NCBI RefSeq assembly: GCF_047495875.1
Contig: NC_092458.1
Location: 918,001-982,000 of the forward strand
DNA length: 64,000 nucleotides
Reading direction: 5' to 3'
Source of the DNA: Pithys albifrons albifrons
Taxonomy: Eukaryota > Chordata > Aves > Passeriformes > Thamnophilidae
Within the stretch, counting starts at the first letter, position 1. Every line of letters begins with the position of its first letter. A program made the position numbers and the translations under genes. Below, in pieces: positions 50,138 through 61,400 of this stretch. Under the pieces are notes generated by a model. That model had not been told where the DNA came from and did no database searches. It was given only the letters and a program-made list of their open reading frames with translations.

Positions 50138-50212
50138 GCAACCAATTAAAGTCAAATAGCCAAAGTAAAAAATTGAGCTAAGCCTTGTGGCTGAGGAAGG
50201 TGGAGTTGCAGG
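50138..50212 (+). repeat. Direct duplication, copy 2
   Basis: The partner of the segment at 49931-50003. The sequence between the two copies contains 'aataaacc' and a short TA tract, and is otherwise unremarkable. Confidence 0.75.
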
Positions 50213-53001
50213 AGGAAGATCATAGAGAGGCCAGCAGGAATGGTTTGTACATTAGATATGGTTTAGCCTTCTGGTAGTGGACAGAAGATTTAATGTACAG
50301 ACAACTGTGGTCTTCAACAACCAATAGCAGCTATTAAGGCTTATCCCAAGTGTCAAAGTTGCATTGGTAGTTCCTTTCTCCCTTACTTATTCTTACTTTT
50401 GGACAAGATATTATTTTAAAACATTTTATTTTGTGTTGATAAGGAGATTTTTTTTTAATTCTGAACGTATGGTTAGGAAGTCCTATAGGACTAAAGAATG
50501 TTCTTTTATATTGACTAGCTACAGAGCCAAAAAGTCATCATACATCCTGAGGCTACTTTACATGGATTTCAAACTGATAAACAGCCATAAAATATGTTTC
50601 GTGAGGCAGAGAACAAAACCACATGCTTGTTTAGCTACATTGCAAGTCCATACAGATCAGAAACATGAGGGGAAAAAATCATATTTTCAGATGTATTTCA
50701 AGCAAGAATGGGTGGGAGTATTGTGTTTTATTAATGGGGGCGAGACATTTGTATTGATTGGGATAGGGAGACAGTAAGGTCAGTAAGAGTCAGAAGCTTG
50801 TCTTTCAGATAATGCCAAATACAAGGACATATACATAAAAGAATACACTATTATGTTGAACTCAAAGAATTTTTATCCCTACTATTTTCTGTTAAAATCA
50901 TCTGCATGTGCAGTCCATGACATTGTTGTTTACCCGAGTCTGCCTCTGAAGGACATGCCATGCCAGGAAGGTGTGAGTCAGACTGCAGATGAACGCCTGG
51001 AGAGGCAGTGGAGAAAATTCTGGTGTGACACTTGGCAAAAATATGCAAAGAACCATGTTTTGCAAGTGGAGATATCCAGGTGAGAGTTTCAGTAGTGTCA
51101 ATAAAAACAATAATCTTGGGCCCTTTTTTGTTTGAAGTTAATAAGCAACTGCTACAGCCCAATTCTAGATTCACCAGCAGGTGGGTGACGGCAAATAAAC
51201 CACAGCTGTGTTTGCTGCGGCTCTCATTTTATTTTGAGTTATTCCTAAATAGTACTAGCAGCAACTTAGACATTACCAGATGATATGCCCTTTAGATGAA
51301 AAGTTAATTGGTTTTTTTTCCTTTTGAACTTATTGAGCAGGTAGTAAATAGTTGGAAGATAACGTCAGTGAGATTCAGAGCACAATTCTTTTCAGACCTG
51401 TGACTCCCATTGTCACTTCAGCAATAATGAAGTTTTGAGTAAGCTTTTTAGAAAGAAAATTTAGCAAGTGCTTTAATTTAACAGTGTGCTACCCAACTAC
51501 ACAAATATTCCTCAAGCAGCACCATCTGTATATATCACAATGCTGACAGAAAAGTAGCCTAAAAATTTGGTGTGATGAGGTAAGACCTATTTTTCTGGTT
51601 AAATCTTGTCATCATTCAGGTCATACTGGTATTCTGTTGTGTCATCCCCAGATAACAACAAATGCTAATACCATGTCGATGTCCCATTTGATGTCCTGTT
51701 CAGCAGTGCATCACCAATATGCAGTTTGTGCTTTTGGTGTTCTTCTGTTACCATGCCTGGAACATGCACATCTGGGACGTGCTCTGCCTGCAGTTCACCC
51801 TTTTGCTTTGGCAGTCTTTCCTCTGTTGCTTCTCATTTGCTCTTCCAAGACAGCCCTTCATATCAGCTAATATTAATCTAAATATTGATGCTGGTTGCTT
51901 TTTTTCCCCTGTTCCGTTTCTCATGCTCAGAAGAGATTTGTAGTAAATATCTTCAAGGATCTGCTTGCAATACATTCTCTTAAAATTCTCATTTCCAAGT
52001 ACACATGTTAAACATTTGACAAAGACAGCTGTCCTGTCATACTGCCCAAGCATGTCTTGTTCTTACCTTGTCCTCCCCTGCCTGTCTGAAAGCATCTGTT
52101 GTCCCATCTCCTAGATTTTAAGTGCTTTGGCAGAATGTTGCAGAACTTATTTTAACTGTTTGCCCATCACTGCCAAGTGTTCTGGATGTTACACAGAGAG
52201 AACAGACCTTTCTATCCCAGAAGTAGACTGAGTCTGTTGCAATACCTTATAAAAAGCAATACCTGAACTGAGATGAAGGTTGAGAATCTAATCTCATAAC
52301 CTCCTTGTGACCAGTGTTCTCTGTTCTTCCACACAGGGGTAAAGGGGAGTTGTATACACCGAAAAATGCTTTTAGCAAGAAAATATCAAGAACAGATTTA
52401 CTGAACTAGACCTTTCTTTCGACTGCACAGAGAGACACATCAGCTATGGAGCTGGTCTTCCTCAAATAGAGAAGAACTGTCTTCTGGTCAAAAGCCAGCA
52501 GTGTGCCTCAGGAACTGAGACCTCTGACACACGAAATAGGAATATGCAGTTTGTCATTCAGTTGTGTGCATACTCTGATCCTACCTGTATCAATTTTGTA
52601 CCAGAGGCAGTGGGAGCTTGGAACAGGGCAGGGATGGCACCCTCTTTTTATATTTGAAAGCAAACATTATGTTTTTACCTTTTGTATTTGCCTATTCACT
52701 AAGGAAAGACAACTACAACTGATATTTTTCAACCTCATATAAAAGCAAAGTCATATTTTCGTATCATTACAGCCCCTGAATCACTGGCCACAGTTCTTTC
52801 ACTGCAAAGAACTTTGGATTCAGAAACATCTGAGGAAAAGAAGCTGTCTCATGGCAGTTTATTATTCATTCCAGAGGACTTGTGGAAAGAATCTTAAGAG
52901 AGGGAGGAGAACAAAAGAAGGAAAGATGAAATCCACCAATAAGTATACCCAGGGAACATAAAACCACACTATATAGTATAAAAAACCCTGTACATCTGCG
53001 C

Positions 53002-53825
53002 TGTCATGGACTAAAAAGTTTCAACTTCAGGAAGCCAACTTTGCTGCCAGTCCAAATAAAACTTCCGGTCACTAATTTGAACACTAAAGAAATAATGTGC
53101 ACAATTACACAGCACATGCACCAACCCTCAAAACCACTCACTCCCAGTGAGACAACAAAGGCTGAGGTCATTGTGCACGGGATGCTTTTCCCCACTTTTT
53201 GCTCCTGACATCTCCCTCTCACACTCTTCCTTAGTGTCCATTCCCTGGCATGGGTTGCTGCTTTGTTTAACCCCAGCTGGTAGCTCAGACCCACAGAGCT
53301 GCTCACTCACTCTCCATGTTGGGAAAGGGGACAAAATAGGAAGGGTAAAAGCGGAAAAACTCATCAGTTAAGATTAAGACAGTTTAACAGGCAAAGCAAA
53401 AGCTGTGAACACGAGCATAGCAAAACAAGGAATTCACTCATCACTCATCACTTCTCCAAAGGGCAGGCAGGTTCATACACCTTCAGGGCAACAGGGCTCC
53501 ATCACATGTAATGGTGACTTGGGAAGAAAAATGCTATCATTCCAAACATCCCCCTTTTCCTCCTTCTCCCCCCACCTCTATATGCTGAGAATGATGCCAT
53601 ATGGTATGGGACATCCCTGTGGGCAGTTAGGGCCAGCTGTCCTGGCTGTGTTCCCTTCCAAATTCTTGTGCAGCCCAAGCCTGCTTTCTTGAGGCTTTAC
53701 TCTGTATAAAAGTGCTGCTCAGCACATACCTGTGTTATCAATACCATTTTCAGCACAAATCCAAAACACAGCTCCATACAGGCTACTGTGGAAAAAATTA
53801 ACACAGTCCCAGCCAAAATCAGTAC
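53002..53825 (+). mobile_element. ERVL-like avian LTR
   Basis: Resembles a widespread avian LTR type. It has the sequence order 'tgtcatgga' start, 'gacagtttaacaggcaaagc', 'ggaattcactcatcac', 'tatatgctgagaatgatg', 'ccatatggtatggga', 'ccagctgtcctggctgtgtt', a TATA box (TATAAAA, 53705-53711), then 'tgtgttatcaataccatttt' and 'cagcacaaatccaaaacaca'. Ends are approximate and I see no clear target duplication. The family assignment is from memory of avian ERVL LTRs. Divergence suggests an older insertion than the 46.8-kb element. Confidence 0.65.
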
Positions 53826-54283
53826 AATTGCCCATAGCTGCAGTTCTTTGGGGGTTTCCCTGTCCCTTTTGGCTCAGTGTGTCTTGCTCCAACCTCTTCC
53901 CTGCACCTGACAATTTCTTTCCTAAATATGCTTGTGCAGGAGCACCATATACTCCTCAGATTTGCTCCTCCAATTTGGGAGGGGTTTACCTCAGCCTCTA
54001 AACTGGCTGTAACCAGCTGCAACCAGCTCAGTGGAATTGGCGCTCCCAGCTACATCAGCCCTGAGACTTCTGCCTCTTACACAGAGGCTCATCTTTTAGT
54101 GCTGGGTTCTGCATGAGAAACAAAGTTTGTTGAAAAGAAAGGGGAGAAGTACTAAATGAGAATACTGATAAGAGACAAAAAAAAAAAAAAGAAAAATCCA
54201 TATCTGGAATAGGTGGGGAGCTGCTGTGTCATTATTTGCATGTATCCTTTCCCACTGTGGTCAAATCAAACAGATGCCTGCAG
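53826..54283. other. Short interval between LTR and CR1 tip
   Basis: Somewhat GC-richer than the window average. Nothing recognised, though the first 100-250 bp may still belong to the LTR-bearing element. An A14 run is at about 54177-54190. Confidence 0.4.
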
Positions 54284-54391
54284 CTCTGAGCGACCTGGTC
54301 TAATGAAAGGTGTCCCTGCCCAACGCAAGGAGGTTGGAGTGAGATGATCTTTAAGGACCCTTCCAACACAGGAACTTCTGTGATTCTATGA
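54284..54391 (+). mobile_element. CR1 LINE 3'-terminal fragment
   Basis: Matches the 3' end of CR1 on the plus strand: 'ctaatgaaaggtgtccctgc', a 'gatgatctttaagga' segment, 'cccttccaaca', and the terminal 'ttctgtgattctatga'. It is heavily 5'-truncated. The following 500 bp are moderately GC-rich but contain no recognisable CR1 sequence. Confidence 0.88.
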
Positions 54392-57300
54392 TTTTCCTTT
54401 TACTCTTAGTTGTACCCCCACTCAGTCTCCAGCAGAGAGCCCTGAAGCTGCATGGGCACACACCTTTGCTGCCAGCCTCGGCCTCCCCTGCCATGTGCCC
54501 CCTTCTCTGTCTGCCCATCTCACTCGGGGGATGCTGCGGGGAGGGAAGGCTTCCCCTCACTTTTCTTTTTTTTTTGGCATTGTCGGCTCACAACCCTGAC
54601 AGAAAAGGCAAGGGGAGGGGAGAAATTGGTTTGCTCTCCCCACAGCTCTTGGTTCACACACCTCTTCATGTTACTTCTGAGGCAGAAATGAAGACACACA
54701 GAGCAGTGTTCCTTTCTTACCCTCACTGGAGGATGTTGGACTTAGATGGCAAATTCAGTGATGTTGTAGTGCCATGCATAGCCCATGTAAGTAGAGGAAG
54801 TGAAGCCTGTGTTTGCCCTCAACTGAAGGTGCCTGTGCCAGGCAGGAGGCTCCCTGTGCTGAGCATGGATGTAGCTTGGCTCTGGCTGAGGAGGGGATTT
54901 CTGGGCAAGCAGCAGTGACAGAGGGCCCGGTGATGCAGGACTAAACAACTCCAAGCCATCAGCCTTCCTGCAGTGAGTTCACACTGGAAACATCTTGCTT
55001 CACTCAATACTGAGCAAAATTCTGGCTCTGAACCATGCCTCTGTATTTCTATCACTTTATCCTAATCACTTTTAATTTATTTCCCAGATTTGCTGGAAGG
55101 CAATGTTTCCTCAGCACAGACTTTGTGTAGATCAATCCCTTTGCTGGCTTTCAGATTTGATGTACAAATTTGTGTTCCACAGCAATGTAGAATGGAAAGC
55201 ATGAAAAGGTGGTCAGGGTAATTTCTAGCACACGAGATCTTATACAGTATTTGATAAGCTTTGCAATCGCTGCATCATTACACTAATTGTTTGTCACTGT
55301 GCACATATGCATATAATCAGCAGCCTTGAACAGAATATATTACATTACTCCTGTGTCAGATGTGGCGTGTCTCCATCCATCAAGAGGATGACTTAGGAAT
55401 GATAAGAAATGAATGTAGGAGAGTGTTTAAGCCAGAAGAAGGGAATCTAATTATTCCACAGTAAGTATTTCACATATTTGCTAAACTGAGTTGTCATGCT
55501 GCTACTGATTATAATTGTCTTCTGCCACTGACAGATGATTGCTCTGTGATTTCTATGTCTAATGAAAATTCATTTTAACTAGGAAACTATTTTTGTACTA
55601 TCCAGGATTCACTTAGGCAACGTTTGGAAAGGAGCTATGCTGTTGAGTTTACCTCTTAGCACATCTTGAAACTATTTTTACGGTTAATAAAACTTCACTG
55701 AGAAAATTTTAATAGGTGCATTTAGTTCTTCAGTGTGACTCACAGTACTGACACATAGACGACGTTTCTGTAGTAAGAACATAGGTGATTATTGGAAAAA
55801 GGAAAGAATAATTTGGTTTCATCTATTCTCATGTTATTGCAAACAGACAGGAAAGGAATTGAAGTTATGTCCTTTTTTGAAAGCTGTGCATCAGTAAGAA
55901 CCAGGTTTTGAAGCTCAGTGATACCTGCCCTGTGCAGTTCATTTGAGGTGCTATCAGACACAGTAAGTCTGGAAGAGCCTTCAAGAGTGGTTAATATCAA
56001 ACTAAAGCAGGCATTTTTAAGTTGCATAGAGATGGTTAAATGTGTCTTTTGACTCTATCTTTTAACACAATGAAGGCTGAGAGTCTCATCTTACTTCTTC
56101 CTGCTTTTCAGGCTCAGGAAGAGATCAAAGCCTTATAGTGAGACAAGAGAAGAGAGTGTCCTGGGGCAAACCTGAAAGAGCACCAAATCATGGTGCTGGT
56201 TTCTCTGTCAGAGTAGATGCAGCAAAGAGGAACAGCCTTCATCATTCCGTTGGTCCAGAACTGCATCTTAACTCTTGAGCTAGATTTCTGTAAGGCAATG
56301 TGAGTGGAAGGGAGAAAGGGGAGACAAATGGTGAAATCTCTCTTCCTCATGGAAAGTTTCCAATTTTGCAGGATTGTTATGGGAAATGCACTGAAAGAAG
56401 GAGCTATATGCTATCCTGTTACCCCCTCAAATACATGTATACAAAAGTCTGTGGCTACTAGTCTGGGCTCTGGACACATAACAATATGTAATGAGTCAGT
56501 TTGATGATGCAGGAAAAGGGATCAACAGTAGCTTCAAAAGTCAAACTCCTGCTGTGAGAGATCACACACTCTTTTAAAAATATATAATTGCCATTGTGTC
56601 ATCTGCCATTTTTGAGCATGTTGTGTTGTAAAGGGGACCACTGCTATCTGAGGCCAATCATAAGCACACTGTGTTTCTTATCTCATGGGGTAGAGGCCTG
56701 GAGAACAGAAAGCTGAACTTCAGCAGGAGAAATTAAGTTGATTTACAAATAAGATACTATTCCTAAAGATAAAGAATATACATTTGTTTCTGGAGCACGT
56801 TTCCTAGCTGGAGCATTTAGCATTATTACAATGTAAAAACTTATCTATAAATGGCATCATAAGCCTGATATTATATATAAGTATCTTAGAAAAATTTTAT
56901 GGTTTTTAAACATTTGAAGTCACTTGCAGTTGAGCTGCAGTTTAATTAGTATATTCCAAATGACATTTAAAAAGTAATTAATCCTCTTCCTAATCTGATC
57001 TATGTTATGCAGGCAAAAACCAAAAAAAAAAGGGGGAAAATTGCCAAAATTCAGTAGTAAAAATAATTCAATTTATTATTTCAATGGAAGACTGTCCTGG
57101 ATTGCAATATATATATATCTATATACAATTGATTTTCTGCAATCTCCAATTTGTCTTCAGATATTTTAAGCCTTTGACAGGTTGCTGATATAGGACATGA
57201 TGTCCACTTTTAGTCAAGTTGAGCAAACTGCAGCTGCAAAGTATGGAGGAGCTGTATATGTTTTATTGACATAACAGAAAATAGTACAGAAAATACTAAG

Positions 57301-57929
57301 CTCTTTCAAGTCACGTTCTCACTCTAGGATTCATTTGCTAGACTCTAAGAAAATCCCTTACTAGGTTGCATGCTCTAATCAGCTTTTTGTGAACACCCTT
57401 GGCTGCGTGGAAGGAACCCAGGGGAATATCCAGCCCAGGTGGTTTGTCTAAAATGGAAAACCTGGTCAAGGCTTATTGAAAAGTCAAGTTATAGTGGTCC
57501 AGCTTTGTAGATAGTCAGTCCTTGAAATTTTAATGCTACTCACCTCCCACACTGTTATTTACTTTGCCTGATAAACAACAAAGCGTGCTGGCAGGGAATT
57601 ATTCTCACGTTGCATTTCTCTGCTACAGGCAATGGAAAAATACTTAGAAATAAATTGCAGGAGCATAAGAGCCATTTCTCAGAATTTCACGGGCTATAGT
57701 CTTTGATGCTAACACTGTTAATGTACAATAAGCTTTTCTATGTAAATACTAAGTGTACAAGAAATCACTCAGAAAATGCAAATATCTCAGAAGTTCAGCA
57801 ATAGATTGTGCTTCAGAGCTGGCCATTTGCTTGTAAATATTTCCATATCTTTTTTCTCTCCTGAAAGGGTGGTTGATAAATGGTCCCAGAAACAACAAGC
57901 AAGGGGTGTGGTTGTCATGCTTGAGGTTG
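54392..57929. other. Unique non-coding sequence
   Basis: No gene recognised. The 176-codon frame at 54388-54918 begins at the CR1 tip, lies in a GC-richer patch and has competing frames on both strands without any domain, so it is not called. A short (TA)n tract is at about 57105-57122. A motif-rich block at about 55260-55380 may be a conserved non-coding element. Confidence 0.5.
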
Positions 57930-58428
57930 CCAACAAGAGGGATGCAACAGCGTTGGGGTCCACAGCACAACATAGGCATGGACCTGTTGGAGCTGGCCTA
58001 GAAGAGTGCCATTAAAATGGTCAGAGAGGAGGACCACCTCTCTTATGAAGAACTGAGAGAATTGGATTATTCAGCATGAAGAAAAGATGGATGGAGGGAA
58101 AACTTATTGTGGCTTTTCAATTCTTATAGAGGGCTTACAAGAAAGTTTTAGCAAACCTGTAGTGACAAGCAATAATGCTTTTAAGCTGAAAGAGAGTAGA
58201 TTAAGTTGAACGTGAGGAAGATTGTTTTTAAGATGAGGGTGTTGAGACTCCAGAAAAGGTTACCAAGACAAGTTCTGGATGTCTCATCCCTGTCAGTATT
58301 TAAAGTCAGGTTGGATAGAGCTTTGAGCAACTTCATCTAGTGAAAGATGTCCCTGCTCATGGCAAGGTGGTTTGCTAGATGATTTTTAAAAGTCCCTTCT
58401 AATGCAAACTGCTCTGTGACCCTACAAA
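57930..58428 (+). mobile_element. Old CR1 LINE 3' portion
   Basis: Plus-strand CR1 relic. It begins in a C-terminal coding remnant ('acataggcatggacctgttgg', partly quoted, and peptide words such as RIGLFSMKKRW- and AYKKVLANL-like across frame breaks). It continues through the 'gtccctgctcatggcaaggtgg' region (partly quoted) and ends in 'gtcccttctaatgcaaactg' and 'ctctgtgaccctac', a mutated CR1 terminus. It has many substitutions and no open frame, so it is one of the older CR1 insertions in the window. Confidence 0.85.
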
Positions 58429-61400
58429 ACCTCACTTTTCTGATCAGAATACTTTACAAATATTTGTTGAAAAAATTCTTTGCTATATTCTCTGTAAATG
58501 TACTAGGGCATCTGCACTGAACTTGGAGATAATTAGCACTATGTCTTTTCAAATTCTTGTGTTCCCTGCTCATCATACTGATAAGTGTTCCTTTCCATTC
58601 CTTTTTTTTCTAAATCATGTTAGTTTGGAGATGTTACAGCTGAGTATAGATCTTGGGGGTGATTCAGCACAAACTTCTGAGTTCCACCCTTGCAGATTAT
58701 ACAGGACCTTACAGGTTTAAAGTTAGGGCTGGATGAATTTTGTGAATCAGGTTGTGGGATTGAGTGGGGTTGAATCTTAATGTTACTTGGGAGTTGCTGG
58801 ATGCTTCACCATTTCATTCTACATCTAAGCTTCTTGCACCTTAGCATTTTTGACACAAAGCTGCAGAGCTCTCTCTATGGATATTAACCATAAAGTGAGG
58901 AAAATATTTTGAGGACATTCAGTGAAGTCATCAAAATGTATTTTCAAGCTTTGCTTTTTATTATACACAAGGTGCTATCTTAAAAAGCATTAAGGTTGCA
59001 AAGGCAAACACTCTAAAGCAATATTTACTCTGAACTTCCTTCCCTTGTGAGCTCTCCTGTGCAGAGACACTTTTTAATATTCATCCATCAAATACCAAGC
59101 TCATTCTTGCTGGTATACAAATAAATAACACTAATAATAAATGCTGCAGAGAAGCAATGGCATCACAAAATTTTGGGTTTGATGTGGATGACATAAGTAG
59201 TTCACTTTATTTTGCTGTTTGAATGCATTTTTTCTTTTGCAGATTGTAACTCTCTCTCTTCTTCCTACCTTATGCAATAAATATTTTATCCCACAGACCT
59301 AACTGCCAGACTTGGAATGTTTTCAAGGTTAATTCCCATTTTCCAGTTGACTCCCATTTCATTATGCCCTAGAGCAGAATTCTTCACTACTTCTGAAAAG
59401 AACTAGAGCATAGCAGGCAATGCCCCATTAGCAGACCATTCAAGCATCCATGTACACAAATGCTGAACTCCTACCATCCATCACCACTGCACCACACTCA
59501 CATTTATATTCAGTTTTTTCTCTTATTTAGAGGAATCTCTCTCAGTATGAACCAGATCCGTTGTGAAGAAAATATTGTGGTTCTTTTCACTCTGCACAAG
59601 TGACATTCAAATAAAATAATTAAAAAATAAAAAAAAAGACAAAAAGGGGCTGAAAATACGTTTTGAGCCCTCTCCAGTTCCTTTTGCATCAGAATGACAA
59701 ACTATCAACAGCCAGATATTCTTCACTGCCTGCATGAGACATACTTCTCTTTGTGAGTCAGCATTTCTTTAAGCAATAGCTTTGCAAATACATGTGTTCA
59801 GACTGCCCAGAGAAACTAATAGTTAGGCAAGATTAATATCAGTATAGGCAACAGGCTATTGCAATTATCTACAGCTGTATTTGCTCTGGTGGATTCTTGG
59901 GAAATATCTTAAGGAAATGCTTGGGGAGATGATTTTTTAACAATAAGCCATAGTCCATAGTTTCAACTACTCCTTCCATAAGTCCATTTTCTCAACTCTT
60001 AGCCAAAAATCCCATTGCCTGCATCACTGTGGAAGTTAAATCACTTACCTAGAGAACAGACAGAGAAAAGAGATTGTTTGAAAACATGAAGGACAAGTGC
60101 CCCAGCTTAGCATTAATATTATTGTAGAAATATTGGCAAATTTGATGGATGGGCAAAGAGTTTTCATTTTCAGATTTTTACTACATCAGGTGAAACAGAA
60201 TCAGACAAACTCCTGATAATCCCCATAGGCTGTGCAGTAACTCCATGGCTGCAGCTGGCTTTTTTTTTTTCATTTTGTAATTGATTTGAATTGAAAGCAA
60301 TCATTTTCCAGTTAGTAACCTGGAAGGAGCTTGGGATAATAACATGAGATATTCCAGTGCAGTTTAATCATGGGTAGAAGAAATTTCCCTTTGTTGTTTT
60401 TTTTTTTTTTATCCTTCCCAGTTATGCGTCACTTCCTTACTTGGAAGAACCTTCTCGAATGCCAAAATGTTTTCTTGCATTGCAAGATGGAGACAGGCAG
60501 ACAATTCTATTTTTAGAATGAAAATCTAAATTTCTTCCACTGAACTTCTATCTTTTTTAATTGCCATTTTTAAGGTACTGCCTCTTTCTTATTATGAAGA
60601 GATAGCTCAACAAGGGATATAATTATGAAAGTCAAAGTAATTCACTTATTTGAAATGTGGTAGTTATTGTTTCTTAAAAGACAATCCTTCAACAAAATTA
60701 AAAATTATAAAGTTAACAAGGTAATAATCCAAACATCTATTTCAAATAGCTCTATTACTGTATTTCTTTCAGTACTAGGAAATATCTACCATGTGCAAGA
60801 CAGTAAATTGAGTCTTTTTCAGTTTTCTACATGTTGAACAAGGCCATTCTATGAAATAAATACAGGAAATCATAATGGTTTCAGAATCAGAGGACACCTC
60901 TCTTTGCTATGTGTAGAGCCCTCAAAAATACTGCTTTGAATACAGAATTCAAGGTTAATACGTTTTTCTGGAACAAATCAGAAGAATTTTCTTCATATTC
61001 TGACATGCCTAGTCAGAATTTCAAGTTGTTAGCCTTCAAATAACACTTCAGGTTTCACTCTCATCTCATATATTTCAGTAAGAAAGACTACTCTTAATGT
61101 GTCAAAGGTTACTGAGACAGCTCCATGACTTCTCCTGGGTTTTATATTTATGGTAATTTTCACCAAGTTCAGAAAAAATGTGAGCAAAAGAAAGATTAAT
61201 ATATTAGGACCAAATGAAAATGTGCAACTATTTAGTGGGAAAAATGCATTAACAGTTCTCACACTTCATATTAGTCTAAAATAAATAATAGAATAGCAGC
61301 AGCAAGTATAGAAGCAATTCTTTCACCTCAGATGAGTAACATTTTAGTCAATTTTAAATAGCACTTTGCTATTAAAGAAAAATCTGGAAATGGTGAGAAT

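Larger units (their letters stand above)
49567..53001. other. Non-coding sequence with a short direct duplication
   Basis: No confident gene. It holds the direct duplication at 49931-50003 and 50138-50212. The longest unexplained frame of the window outside repeats (137 codons) is at 50364-50777; it has no recognisable domain and AT-rich codons. Confidence 0.5.

Noticed and set aside
54388..54918. 176-codon plus-strand frame
   Set aside because: It starts in a CR1 tip, has overlapping frames on both strands in a GC-richer patch, low-complexity stretches and no recognisable domain.
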